A stretch of DNA of 64,000 bases from the NCBI RefSeq assembly GCF_023822005.2, contig NZ_CP098806.1:5888501-5952500 (forward strand). Direction: 5' to 3'. This DNA is from Dyadobacter fanqingshengii (GTDB taxonomy: Bacteria; Bacteroidota; Bacteroidia; Cytophagales; Spirosomataceae). Made by a program: the position numbers and the translations under genes. Of this stretch, positions 1-8,335 are shown in pieces (within the stretch, counting starts at the first letter, position 1; every line of letters starts with the position of its first letter). The notes under the pieces were generated by a model, which searched no databases, had not been told where the DNA came from, and saw nothing but the letters and a program-made list of their open reading frames with translations.

Positions 1-1016
1 GAAACGGTGCAATTGCCTATGCTATTTACGATTACACACGTTACACGGGCGATGAAAGTTATGTAAATGATGAGGGCCTTGAAGTTCTGATCGGCATTTC
101 CAGGTTTTGGAAACAGCGCATTAACTGGTCTGAGGAGAAAGGGCAATATGTGATGTTGGGTGTAACCGGTCCGAATGAGTATGAGAATAATGTAAACAAC
201 AACTGGTATACCAATTACATTGCCTGCTGGACATTGCGTTACACGCTGGAAATCATCGGAAAATTATGGACGCAGGATTCCCGCAAGCTTAACGAGATCA
301 TTATCAGGACCAATTTCAGCCTGAACAGCGAAATGGAGGCGTGGAAGCACATTGTTGAAAATATGCATTTTCCATACGATGAAAAAAGGCAGGTTTATTT
401 GCAGCAGCAAGGGTTTCTGGACAAGGAAATCCTGACCGTAAGTGACATTGCAGGCGAGCGTCCGATCAATCAAAACTGGTCCTGGGATAGGATTTTGCGT
501 TCCTGCTTCATCAAGCAAGCGGATGTTTTGCAAGGGCTTTACTTCTTTGAAGATGAATTTCAAATGGCCGATATCAAACGCAATTTTGAGTTTTACGAGC
601 CTATGACCGTCCATGAATCCTCGTTATCGCCTTGCGTTCACGCTATTTTGGCTGCCAGAATAGGCTTGAAGGAGAAGGCTTACGAAATGTATGTGCGCAC
701 GGCAAGACTGGATCTGGATGATTATAATAATGATACTGAGGACGGTTTGCACATCACTTCCATGGCCGGCACCTGGATGAGCATTGTGAAAGGATTTGCG
801 GGGCAGCGCGTGAAAGATGGCTTGTTGGTCCTGAATCCTTATGTGCCTGAGCAATGGAGTTCTTATTCCTTCCGAATCGGTTTTCAGGGAGCAGCACTGC
901 TGGTTTCGGTTTCGAAGACGGGCGTCTATATTCAGAACACGTCGGGCAAATCACTGACCATTATGCTTCGGAACCAGCGCTTGTTCATAGATGCATTTGG
1001 GAGCGCCAAGGTGTAA
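1..1016 (+). CDS. Glycoside hydrolase family 65 phosphorylase (maltose/kojibiose phosphorylase-like), 5' truncated by window edge
   Basis: The frame is open from the first bases of the window (codon register starts at base 3), so about 337 C-terminal residues are visible of a family that usually has about 750-800. The segment GVTGPNEYENNVNNNWYTN is typical of GH65 inverting phosphorylases, and the Glu of GPNEY matches the catalytic acid. These enzymes split alpha-glucosides such as maltose or kojibiose with inorganic phosphate, giving beta-glucose 1-phosphate and glucose. The small beta-sandwich C-terminal domain (VLNPYVPEQW onward) is present and the gene ends at a normal TAA. The substrate cannot be read from this fragment. 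Any partners, such as a beta-phosphoglucomutase, would lie upstream, outside the window. Confidence 0.9.
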   Translation, partial: NGAIAYAIYDYTRYTGDESYVNDEGLEVLIGISRFWKQRINWSEEKGQYVMLGVTGPNEYENNVNNNWYTNYIACWTLRYTLEIIGKLWTQDSRKLNEIIIRTNFSLNSEMEAWKHIVENMHFPYDEKRQVYLQQQGFLDKEILTVSDIAGERPINQNWSWDRILRSCFIKQADVLQGLYFFEDEFQMADIKRNFEFYEPMTVHESSLSPCVHAILAARIGLKEKAYEMYVRTARLDLDDYNNDTEDGLHITSMAGTWMSIVKGFAGQRVKDGLLVLNPYVPEQWSSYSFRIGFQGAALLVSVSKTGVYIQNTSGKSLTIMLRNQRLFIDAFGSAKV

Positions 1017-1153
1017 AAGTAGTTCTAGTTTCGATAATCTTATTTATTTAAAAAATTATATTTTAAGCAGATTCTATTAAACGGTGACCGGAAATATTGT
1101 AAATCTGGAAGTTAACTCGTAGGTTCGGTCTTTTGAGCCATCTTTTTTTGGTA

Positions 1154-3430
1154 ATGGTACAAAAGATTCGCCTGCTGTTTAATTTAAGTATGTTGCTGAT
1201 GCTGACGCTCTTAACTCGCGGAGCTGCATTTGCACAGGATTTTAATGAATGCCAGCGAATCCTTAAAGATCTTCTTCCCGTTTTCAACCGCTCTTTCGAA
1301 GAAAATAATCCCGCATTACTGCGCGACGAAGCATATCAGAGAGGCATACGCAACTTACAAGCAGCATACGCATTGTATCACAAACAGGCTTTCCAGCCGT
1401 CGGATTCCGTGCAGCGCATGAACAATGAAGCGGTGATCCTGGCCTTGCTTGGTAATCATCAAAAAGCCTTTCATATCATGGAAGAACTGGACCTGAGCAC
1501 CCAGGATCCACATTTACATTACAACAGAGGACTTTTTAGCTTGCTATCCGGCAAGTACGACGCAGCCAGAAACGATTTTGCAGACGCGCCAGGCGGCACA
1601 CAAGCCACATTGAATACACTGGTTTCCTACGCAAAACAGAAAAAATACGCCGACGCGCTCGGGTATGCAAATGGCAATAGTGCAAAAAACACACATGGAA
1701 AATGGAATTACAACCTGGGAATGGTTTATAAATTCAATAATCAATTTTCCGAAGCTGTGGACGAAATGGCGACGGCCATCCGCCAGAAAGACGAAATGGC
1801 CTACCGGTTGCAAAGAGGCGACATCCTGATGCGAACGGGCAATGAGAAGAAAGCAGTAAAAGATTTTGAAAAAGTCTCTCGAACGCATTTGAAAGCGCAG
1901 ATCCGCTATGCCAATGCATTGTTATCACTCAACCAGTTCGGCGCGGCAAAAGCGGTTTTTGAAAAATATCTTGAAACAGACGACCGTACATTCCGGGGCG
2001 ATGCCTATCTGGGTATGGCGCATTCATTTTACGGGTTGAAACAGATTAGCGAAGCCCAACGCTATTACAAGCTAGCGTCGACATTGAAGCGCGAAACGCC
2101 TGCTCTGCAATCCGGAATGGGTAACACACATCTTTCAAAACACGAGTATCAGACCGCTTTCACACTTTTTGACCGCGTAATTAAAAGGGATTCGACCTAT
2201 CTGCCTGCCTATCTGGGCCGAGCTGTCTCTTATTACGGGCAGAAAAAATATGATCTGGCGCTAAAAGATTTCAAAAAGGCGGAAAAGGCGCTAAATGAAG
2301 ACAACAAATTCTTTGCAGATCTTTTCGTTACCAAAGCATTCTCTGAATATTATCTGAAACAAACGGCCCCCGCACAGGATGATTTCCAAAAGGCGATTAA
2401 GCTGGACCCTACGCGTTATGAAGCATTGGCAGGAATGAGCAGCATAATGATCGATCAGAAACGCTATTCCGAGGCAGGGCAGTTTCTGTCGAAGGCACTG
2501 GTGTATGAGCAGGGTTATGACCTGATGTGGAGCAATTATGGAAATTTGCTGATGCACTTTGACATGTATAAAAAAGGTTATCAGGTTTTTAAAAAAGCGA
2601 TTTCCTTAAACCCATCCAATGTCAATGCGCAAAACGGCTGGGGCATCGTACTGCTTGAAAACGACCAGCTCGACAAGTCTATGGCATTGTTTGACAGCCT
2701 GGTGAAGGAAAAGCCGGAACTGCCGTTTGTGCATAACAACCATGGGATCATTCAGGCTTATATCGGGAACAGACATGAGCAGCGGCATCAGGTAAATGAG
2801 GCCAATGCCAGATATGATGGCGCATTCAATGACTTCAAAACAGCCATGGACAATGCTCCTTCCCGAAAGTTTTATAATGTGAACCAGGGTAATGTTTACC
2901 GCTATCTGGAAAAATTTGATGAGGCGAAACTGAGCTATCAGACTTATCAGGATAAAAGCGCGCTCAACAATACTGCCGTTATGTATGCAGGAAAAGAGCA
3001 GATGAAGGAAGCAAAGTATTATCTGGGCGTAGCATTGCAAATTGACTCGCTACACCGTGTTTTTCAATACAATATGACCATTCTGGCCAAGGGAAAACAA
3101 AAGGAAATGATGCGGCTTGTTGCTTCCTCAGATGAAAATAGCCCTTTCTCGGACATCGGTATCAAATACAGTCGCGATGGATTTGTGACAATATATCTTT
3201 ACGATTATGAATATGACGCTCTTACCTTTCCCGGGAGACATTATATGCCGCTTCCCGTTGCTGAATACAAGGAAGATTATTTCATACCGGAATACGATTT
3301 CAAGCTGATTGCTTACGAGAAGAAAAAAGGTAATAGTGAGAAGAAAAAACGCGTCCGTTATAAAAGCCAAAAGGTAAAATTGCCAGGATCGCGTGGGAAA
3401 TCGGGGACAAAGTGCCCTGTTCTGTTCTGA
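1154..3430 (+). CDS. Exported tetratricopeptide-repeat protein
   Basis: This 758-residue protein is built almost wholly of TPR-like helical pairs; repeats with the YxxALxDFxKA pattern recur from about residue 50 to 640. TPR arrays act as protein-protein interaction scaffolds. I place the start at ATG 1154 because it gives a clean signal peptide (MVQKIRLLFNLSMLLML, with likely cleavage after AFAQ near residue 28). An in-frame TTG at 1133 would add seven residues. The mature protein is therefore predicted in the periplasm or at the outer membrane. The last 40 residues are very basic (KKKGNSEKKKRVRYK), which is unusual for this kind of protein and might bind nucleic acid or an acidic surface. 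The partner is unknown. Confidence 0.85.
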   Translation: MVQKIRLLFNLSMLLMLTLLTRGAAFAQDFNECQRILKDLLPVFNRSFEENNPALLRDEAYQRGIRNLQAAYALYHKQAFQPSDSVQRMNNEAVILALLGNHQKAFHIMEELDLSTQDPHLHYNRGLFSLLSGKYDAARNDFADAPGGTQATLNTLVSYAKQKKYADALGYANGNSAKNTHGKWNYNLGMVYKFNNQFSEAVDEMATAIRQKDEMAYRLQRGDILMRTGNEKKAVKDFEKVSRTHLKAQIRYANALLSLNQFGAAKAVFEKYLETDDRTFRGDAYLGMAHSFYGLKQISEAQRYYKLASTLKRETPALQSGMGNTHLSKHEYQTAFTLFDRVIKRDSTYLPAYLGRAVSYYGQKKYDLALKDFKKAEKALNEDNKFFADLFVTKAFSEYYLKQTAPAQDDFQKAIKLDPTRYEALAGMSSIMIDQKRYSEAGQFLSKALVYEQGYDLMWSNYGNLLMHFDMYKKGYQVFKKAISLNPSNVNAQNGWGIVLLENDQLDKSMALFDSLVKEKPELPFVHNNHGIIQAYIGNRHEQRHQVNEANARYDGAFNDFKTAMDNAPSRKFYNVNQGNVYRYLEKFDEAKLSYQTYQDKSALNNTAVMYAGKEQMKEAKYYLGVALQIDSLHRVFQYNMTILAKGKQKEMMRLVASSDENSPFSDIGIKYSRDGFVTIYLYDYEYDALTFPGRHYMPLPVAEYKEDYFIPEYDFKLIAYEKKKGNSEKKKRVRYKSQKVKLPGSRGKSGTKCPVLF

Positions 3431-3467
3431 GGTAATATTTGTTTGGTTGACAACAAAAAAATACCAG

Positions 3468-3496
3468 CTGAGAAATATTTTCTACGAATTTCTCAG
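3468..3496. terminator. Weak hairpin between convergent genes
   Basis: CTGAGAAAT (3468-3476) pairs with ATTTCTCAG (3488-3496) around an 11-base loop. It lies between the ends of the TPR gene (plus) and the response regulator gene (minus). There is no long T-run, so a terminator role is only plausible. Confidence 0.3.
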
Positions 3497-3538
3497 ACCA
3501 AATCCACAATTGAAGTAACATTTTCTACTGTTTCCCCA

Positions 3539-3928
3539 TTAGGCCTCGCCCTGCTTATTGTTGTTGTTATTGCCGAATATGCCCTGTACTTCAACAAAAC
3601 TGATCGGTTTATCAAGAAAATAATCTGCACCGTTTTTAAAAGCCTCTTCTTTTAAATTGGTCATCGCACTCATCATCACGATTTTCGCTCCGCGTAAGGC
3701 GTTGGCATTTTTGATCCGCTGAATTTCATTAATTCCTTTTCCGTCCGGTAAGTTGTTGTCAATGAATATCCAATCGGGGTTCATGTCGTAGATACATTGA
3801 AGGCCTTCTGCCAATGAAGAAGCAACCCTAACCGAAGCGTCTGGTGACTTGATATTTAACTGCCTAACTAAAAAATTGCGCATCAACAACCCCAGGTCCC
3901 TTTCATCTTCAATAATTACAATCTTCAT
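3539..3928 (-). CDS. Single-domain response regulator (CheY-like receiver)
   Basis: The protein has 129 residues and consists of one REC domain. It carries the acidic pocket near residues 7-9 (EDE), the phospho-acceptor Asp57 in WIFIDNNLPDG, the Ser/Thr-position serine in MMSAM, and the conserved lysine in FLDKP. There is no output domain, so it must act by protein-protein contact or in a phosphorelay. No histidine kinase is adjacent; the nearest is the REC-PAS-kinase at 8.3-9.8 kb. The C-terminus ends in an Asn run (NNNNN) and is probably disordered. It lies convergent to the TPR gene. Confidence 0.9.
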   Translation of the reverse strand: MKIVIIEDERDLGLLMRNFLVRQLNIKSPDASVRVASSLAEGLQCIYDMNPDWIFIDNNLPDGKGINEIQRIKNANALRGAKIVMMSAMTNLKEEAFKNGADYFLDKPISFVEVQGIFGNNNNNKQGEA

Positions 3929-4197
3929 AGCGATGTGTCAGAAATAGAATTTTTGGTCATTGGTATCGAAGGGTTGTTTAAATGTTCTTGTTGAGTTTTT
4001 AACCGGGCGCAATATGAGTCTGTTGTTACAATAATCCTGCCATCCTGCATGCTGGAAACGCTTTTAAACAAGATAATTAATAAACGGTTACAGCGTTCGC
4101 TGAGCCCGATGTGTAGAATGATTATCCCGTTTGAAGCAATTCCGGTACTGGTACAGGTTTTGGGAAACAGCACAGTTAAATGAATGTCTCACATTAA

Positions 4198-4497
4198 ATG
4201 GAAAAGATTATGAATGGTAATAAAGCATTTTGGGGTATCGTAACAGCAGCAGCGGTTGGAGCAATTATCGGGTTACTTTTTGCTCCTGAAGAAGGTAACA
4301 AAACCAGAAAGAAGATTAAAAAGAAAACAAATAGCCTGGCATCCGACCTGATCGAAGCGCTTGAAAAAAGCAAAGAGAAAGCAACTGATGTTGCCGGTCA
4401 GATCAAAGAAGAAGGTGAGGAATTTAAGGATGCAGCCTGGGATAAAGCTGAGGAATATTCTGACGATGCCAAAACAGAAATTAACAAATATCAATAA
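4198..4497 (+). CDS. YtxH domain-containing protein
   Basis: This 99-residue protein has one N-terminal hydrophobic segment containing GAIIGLLFAPEEG, the signature of YtxH-family (general stress) proteins. A highly charged helical tail follows, rich in Lys, Glu and Ala and likely a coiled coil. It is predicted to be anchored in the inner membrane; the molecular role of the family is not known. ATG 4198 is taken as the start, but ATG 4210 (MNGNKAFWG) is equally good and has a purine-rich stretch just before it. A small conserved protein gene follows after a hairpin. Confidence 0.85.
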   Translation: MEKIMNGNKAFWGIVTAAAVGAIIGLLFAPEEGNKTRKKIKKKTNSLASDLIEALEKSKEKATDVAGQIKEEGEEFKDAAWDKAEEYSDDAKTEINKYQ

Positions 4498-4502
4498 CAG
4501 GG

Positions 4503-4530
4503 TTTCCGGCAGCACATATGTTGCCGGAAA
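4503..4530 (+). terminator. Intrinsic terminator-like hairpin after the ytxH gene
   Basis: TTTCCGGCA (4503-4511) is mirrored by TGCCGGAAA (4522-4530), followed by TTTTC. The loop is itself nearly palindromic (ACATATGT). It sits between the ytxH gene and the small gene at 4552, so it may attenuate rather than end transcription. Confidence 0.6.
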
Positions 4531-4551
4531 TTTTCATCACTTCATTGCAAT

Positions 4552-4863
4552 ATGAAAGGTTCATCAACAGATTCTGAAAAAATGGAAGCATCGAAGCCGA
4601 TCGAAAATACGGTCAATTATTTCAGGAACATGTTTCATGCCGGGCGTCAAAACGGCTCCGGGAAAAGCATCGAAATGGGTGTAAGTGCTCTCCTTGCCAA
4701 GACAGTATTGCGTCGCCTGCCACCGCCGCTTAATTATGTGGTGCCACTGGTTGTAAAAAATGTAATTGTTAAACACGGCGTCCCGGAAGGCAGGGAGTTG
4801 TTGCTGAAAGGACTTCGGTGGGTAAAGAAAAATACAGAGGAAAAGCCCTTCCCTGCGGCTTAA
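4552..4863 (+). CDS. Small conserved protein of unknown function
   Basis: I do not recognise a named family for this 103-residue protein. Its N-terminal third is polar. The middle has a short hydrophobic stretch (LNYVVPLVVKNVIVKHG) that could be a membrane-associated helix, followed by a basic segment (LLLKGLRWVKKN). It lies 54 bp after the YtxH gene in the same direction, which suggests a shared stress or envelope role. No signal peptide or cysteines are visible. Confidence 0.7.
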   Translation: MKGSSTDSEKMEASKPIENTVNYFRNMFHAGRQNGSGKSIEMGVSALLAKTVLRRLPPPLNYVVPLVVKNVIVKHGVPEGRELLLKGLRWVKKNTEEKPFPAA

Positions 4864-5352
4864 ACACTATTGAGTCAGATTATTAGACTATGGAACCTGT
4901 CGGATGCGGCAGGTTCATTTGTTGTGCAACAGCACGAGGCAAGAATTTTGTTATAATTTATGTCGCGTCTCTCAATGGTTAGCAGTGATAACTCGTTGTC
5001 TGCCTGTATTTTTTCAGTCCTTGATGGTTGAATTTGCGGAGACCAGCTCTGGTGATCCGTCCAGTTTTTAGGGTAACTAAGTGAAATTGGGGTAGTTGTC
5101 GATTTAAGCAAATGTGCGACGTGTGCTGACCTCCGGTATGACGAAGTCTGTTCCATACTGCTAACCTGGTCGTTCAATATACATGAGTTGGCCGGATGTC
5201 TGCGTTATACGCGCAGCATTCTGAATATTTGTACTCAGTCTGTGGAAATAAGTACGCAATGTTCATAAACGCACCGATCATTGAAGAAAGATTGAATAAA
5301 GAGTCGTAAATTTAAACTTTAAGAATTCTAATTTTTTACCCTTGGTTGCTAT
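4864..5352. other. 489-bp intergenic region upstream of rpoN
   Basis: No convincing gene is present. It holds the hairpin at 4893-4916, then AT-rich sequence up to the rpoN start. A GG-N10-GC arrangement at 5189-5204 (TGGCCGGATGTCTGCG) loosely recalls a sigma-54 site but has too many consensus mismatches to call. No clear TAnnTTTG box was seen near the rpoN start. Confidence 0.6.
4893..4916 (+). terminator. Stem-loop after the small conserved gene
   Basis: A 10-bp stem with a GATG tetraloop is formed by GAACCTGTCG (4893-4902) and CGGCAGGTTC (4907-4916), with one G-T wobble. It begins about 30 bp after the stop codon of the upstream gene and is followed by ATTTGTTG, so the T-run is weak. Confidence 0.5.
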
Positions 5353-6795
5353 ATGCAAAGACAAACGCAGACGCAAAGACAGACCCTGAAATATTCTCCG
5401 TTGCAAATTCAGATGCTGAATTTACTGCATTTGACGACAATGGAATTGGAACAAAGAATTAAGGAGGAGCTTGAAGAAAATCCTATTTTGGAAGAAGGTA
5501 AGGAGGATAATGCTTCGGAAGATACTGTTGACGAGTTTCAAGATCCCGCCGACACCGGAGCCGGTGAGGATAACACCATGCAGGATTATTATGACTGGGA
5601 CGAGTTCAGAGATGACGACGTTCCTGACTATAAAACTTACGCCAACAATCAATCTCCTGATAATGAGCTTTACACGCGTCCCATGGTGGAAACAATGTCT
5701 TTCCGGGACGATCTCAAACAGCAGGTGCATTTCCTGAGATTGGACGAAAGACAGCAGCTGGTTGCCGACTTTATTCTCGATTCGCTGGATGAAGACGGTT
5801 TCCTGAGACGTGAAAGTGATGTGATCGCAGACGATATTTCCTTCGCCAATAGCATGTTTATTGACACGGACGAGGTCAATCTGATGTTGAAGGTGATCCA
5901 GCAGCTTGATCCGGCCGGTATTGCCGCAAGTGATCTGAGGGAATGCCTGCAAATTCAGCTGAGCCGCATTGAAAATCAGGATGAAACCTGGAAATGGGCT
6001 TGCAAGATCGTTACTGACGCTTTTGATGAGCTGGGAGCGAGAAACTACGATAAGATTATGCGGATTACCGGTCTGGACGAAGAGTCGCTGAAAAAGGCCA
6101 TCGCATTGATCACCACATTAAATCCTAAACCAGCGTCTGGCCTGCGCAATGATTCCATTGTTAACGAAAGCATTAAACCCGACTTTTCGCTGCGGTATAC
6201 AGAGGACGGTGAGATAGAAGTGCAGCTTACCTGGGGCAATAGTCCGGCATTGCGGTTGAATAAATTATTCACCCAAATGGCCGAACAAAAAAATGATAAG
6301 GCTACCAATCAGTTCCTTAAAAATAAAATGAACTCGGCGAAGTGGTTCATTGATGCGATCAAGCAGCGTGAAAATACAATGCTGAGCACTTTGAGGGCTA
6401 TTGTTAAATTGCAATATGATTATTTCCAAACCGGCGATATCAAGAAATTGCGCCCGATGATCCTGAAAGATGTTGCCGAGATCATCAGTATGGACATTTC
6501 CACGGTGTCAAGGGTGACAACGAACAAATATGTGCAGACCCCTTTTGGAATTGTGTTGCTCAAAGACCTGTTTACAGAAGGAGTAACCAACGAGGACGGC
6601 ACCGAAGTTTCCAACCGGGAGATTCAGGAGGCCATCCGGGAAATTGTGAGTGATGAAGATAAAAGACACCCATACAACGACCAGCAAATTACGGATATGC
6701 TCTCTGAAAAAGGCTATTCTGTGGCTAGAAGGACTGTTGCGAAATACAGGGAGCAATTAAATATCCCTACTGCAAGATTACGAGTTACCATTTAA
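5353..6795 (+). CDS. rpoN: RNA polymerase sigma-54 factor
   Basis: This 480-residue RpoN has the usual three regions. The glutamine-rich N-terminal activator-interacting region opens with MQRQTQTQRQTLKYSPLQIQ and contains LEQRIKEELEENPILEE. An acidic linker (about 50-105) precedes the core-binding domain, and the C-terminal DNA-binding domain ends in the RpoN box ARRTVAKYRE (458-467). Sigma-54 directs RNA polymerase to -24/-12 promoters and needs an AAA+ activator to open them. It is followed 42 bp later by such an activator and then by a kinase gene, which suggests one transcription unit. Confidence 0.97.
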   Translation: MQRQTQTQRQTLKYSPLQIQMLNLLHLTTMELEQRIKEELEENPILEEGKEDNASEDTVDEFQDPADTGAGEDNTMQDYYDWDEFRDDDVPDYKTYANNQSPDNELYTRPMVETMSFRDDLKQQVHFLRLDERQQLVADFILDSLDEDGFLRRESDVIADDISFANSMFIDTDEVNLMLKVIQQLDPAGIAASDLRECLQIQLSRIENQDETWKWACKIVTDAFDELGARNYDKIMRITGLDEESLKKAIALITTLNPKPASGLRNDSIVNESIKPDFSLRYTEDGEIEVQLTWGNSPALRLNKLFTQMAEQKNDKATNQFLKNKMNSAKWFIDAIKQRENTMLSTLRAIVKLQYDYFQTGDIKKLRPMILKDVAEIISMDISTVSRVTTNKYVQTPFGIVLLKDLFTEGVTNEDGTEVSNREIQEAIREIVSDEDKRHPYNDQQITDMLSEKGYSVARRTVAKYREQLNIPTARLRVTI

Positions 6796-6837
6796 GCAGC
6801 TTACAAAACCAACTTGATTTAGCCCTAAAAACCTGGC

Positions 6838-8304
6838 ATGAAAAAAATTGTTGTAGTTGATGACGAGGCAGATATCTGCTTCCTGTTGAAAAGATTTTTA
6901 TCAAAGAATGATTTTATAGTAGAAACTGCGCAAAACGGTAAAGACGGCCTCGCCCTGATCGATTCCATTTCACCTGACCTGGTCATGACCGACTTCCGGC
7001 TGGGTGACATTACCGGAACCGAGTTGCTGACAGCGATTAAATCCAAACGTCCTAATGTTCCCGTACTCATCATAACCGGCTATTCCGACATTAAGGTGGC
7101 GGTGAATGTGATGAAACTCGGCGCTTACGACTATATCACCAAACCATTGTTTCCGGACGAAATATTGGTGACCGTTAAAAAGGCGATTGCAGACGCAGAA
7201 TCAAAAGAAAACGAAGAATTTGAATATACAGCGGTCTCATCAGGCACAAGTGGAGGAACTACGGAAGCAACCAAACCGGCCCGCAAGATGAGCTCGCGGA
7301 CAAAGGCCGGCTATGTCATGGGACAGAGTGAGGTTTCGGATAACCTTTTCCGCCAGGTGGACCTGGTTGCACCTACCAATTTCAGTGTGATTATTTATGG
7401 AGAAAGCGGTTCGGGTAAAGAAGCCATTGCGGCGGAAATCCATAACCGATCGAAAAGGCGGGATATGCCCTTCGTGGCCATGGACTGCGGTGCGATATCC
7501 AAGGAATTGGCTGGTAGTGAGCTTTTCGGACATGAAAAAGGATCATTTACAGGGGCTTTAAATACCAAAATAGGGCATTTTGAAATGGCAAACGGAGGCA
7601 CTTTGTTCCTGGATGAAGTTTCCAACTTGTCATATGAAATACAGGTCGCACTGCTGCGTGTAGTGCAGGAGCGTAAGATGCGCCGCATTGGCGGTTCCAA
7701 GGAAATTGACCTGGATGTAAGGATCCTGGTTGCAAGTAACGAAAGGCTTCTGGACTCGGCCAGAAATGGCAAATTCAGAGAGGATCTTTACTATCGTTTC
7801 AATGAGTTCACGATTGAAGTTCCTGCTTTGAGAAACAGAAAAGACGATCTGATGCTTTTTGCAAACACATTCCTGGATACAACAAATGTAGAGTTGAACA
7901 AAAATGTGAGCGGATTTTCGGAGGAAGTAAAGAACGATTTCCTGAATTATTCATGGCCGGGAAATCTAAGAGAGCTGAAAAATGTCATCAAACGGGCCAC
8001 ATTGCTTTCGGATGGCGAGCTGATCGAAGAAAAGTCGCTGCCATTTGAAATTGTAAATTACAGAAAACTAAAAGACCTCGATGAGGAGCCTGCGACTTCT
8101 GTATCGGCACCCGCAGCAAGCATCACAGAATCATCGGACGGAGACGATTCCAAGCCAAGCCTGAAAACAGTGGCCAATGAAGCTGAATATGACATGATCA
8201 TGCAAGTACTGCGAGATGTAAATTTCAATAAAAGTAAAGCGGCTCGACTATTAAATATTGACCGGAAGACACTCTACAATAAGATGAAGCAGTTTGACAT
8301 TTAA
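6838..8304 (+). CDS. NtrC-type sigma-54 response regulator (REC-AAA+-Fis HTH)
   Basis: The protein has 488 residues. The receiver domain (about 1-120) has the phospho-acceptor Asp52 (MTDFRLGD) and the lysine of ITKP. The sigma-54 interaction AAA+ domain (about 155-395) has Walker A GESGSGKE (188-195), Walker B GGTLFLDE (253-260) and the loop-1 motif, which here reads GSFTGA (235-240) rather than GAFTGA. A C-terminal Fis-type helix-turn-helix (NKSKAARLLNIDRKTLYNKM) binds enhancer DNA. The gene sits between rpoN and a histidine kinase, its likely phospho-donor. The linker between AAA+ and HTH is Ser/Ala-rich. Confidence 0.95.
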   Translation: MKKIVVVDDEADICFLLKRFLSKNDFIVETAQNGKDGLALIDSISPDLVMTDFRLGDITGTELLTAIKSKRPNVPVLIITGYSDIKVAVNVMKLGAYDYITKPLFPDEILVTVKKAIADAESKENEEFEYTAVSSGTSGGTTEATKPARKMSSRTKAGYVMGQSEVSDNLFRQVDLVAPTNFSVIIYGESGSGKEAIAAEIHNRSKRRDMPFVAMDCGAISKELAGSELFGHEKGSFTGALNTKIGHFEMANGGTLFLDEVSNLSYEIQVALLRVVQERKMRRIGGSKEIDLDVRILVASNERLLDSARNGKFREDLYYRFNEFTIEVPALRNRKDDLMLFANTFLDTTNVELNKNVSGFSEEVKNDFLNYSWPGNLRELKNVIKRATLLSDGELIEEKSLPFEIVNYRKLKDLDEEPATSVSAPAASITESSDGDDSKPSLKTVANEAEYDMIMQVLRDVNFNKSKAARLLNIDRKTLYNKMKQFDI

Positions 8305-8335
8305 TTGTTGAATTACGTTTGAGATATAGCACGGA

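Noticed and set aside
3925..4173. 82-codon minus-strand frame touching the response regulator start (ATGA junction)
   Set aside because: It begins with GTG, has no recognisable domain and covers the region where both flanking genes need promoters. Coding is possible but not supported.
4875..5177. 100-codon minus-strand frame upstream of rpoN
   Set aside because: Composition is unlike the neighbouring proteins (Ser/Thr-rich, CCC run), it covers a hairpin, and no family resemblance is visible.
5189..5204. GG-N10-GC site upstream of rpoN as a sigma-54 autoregulatory promoter
   Set aside because: Only the core dinucleotides fit; four other consensus positions fail, and such a core is expected by chance in a region this long.
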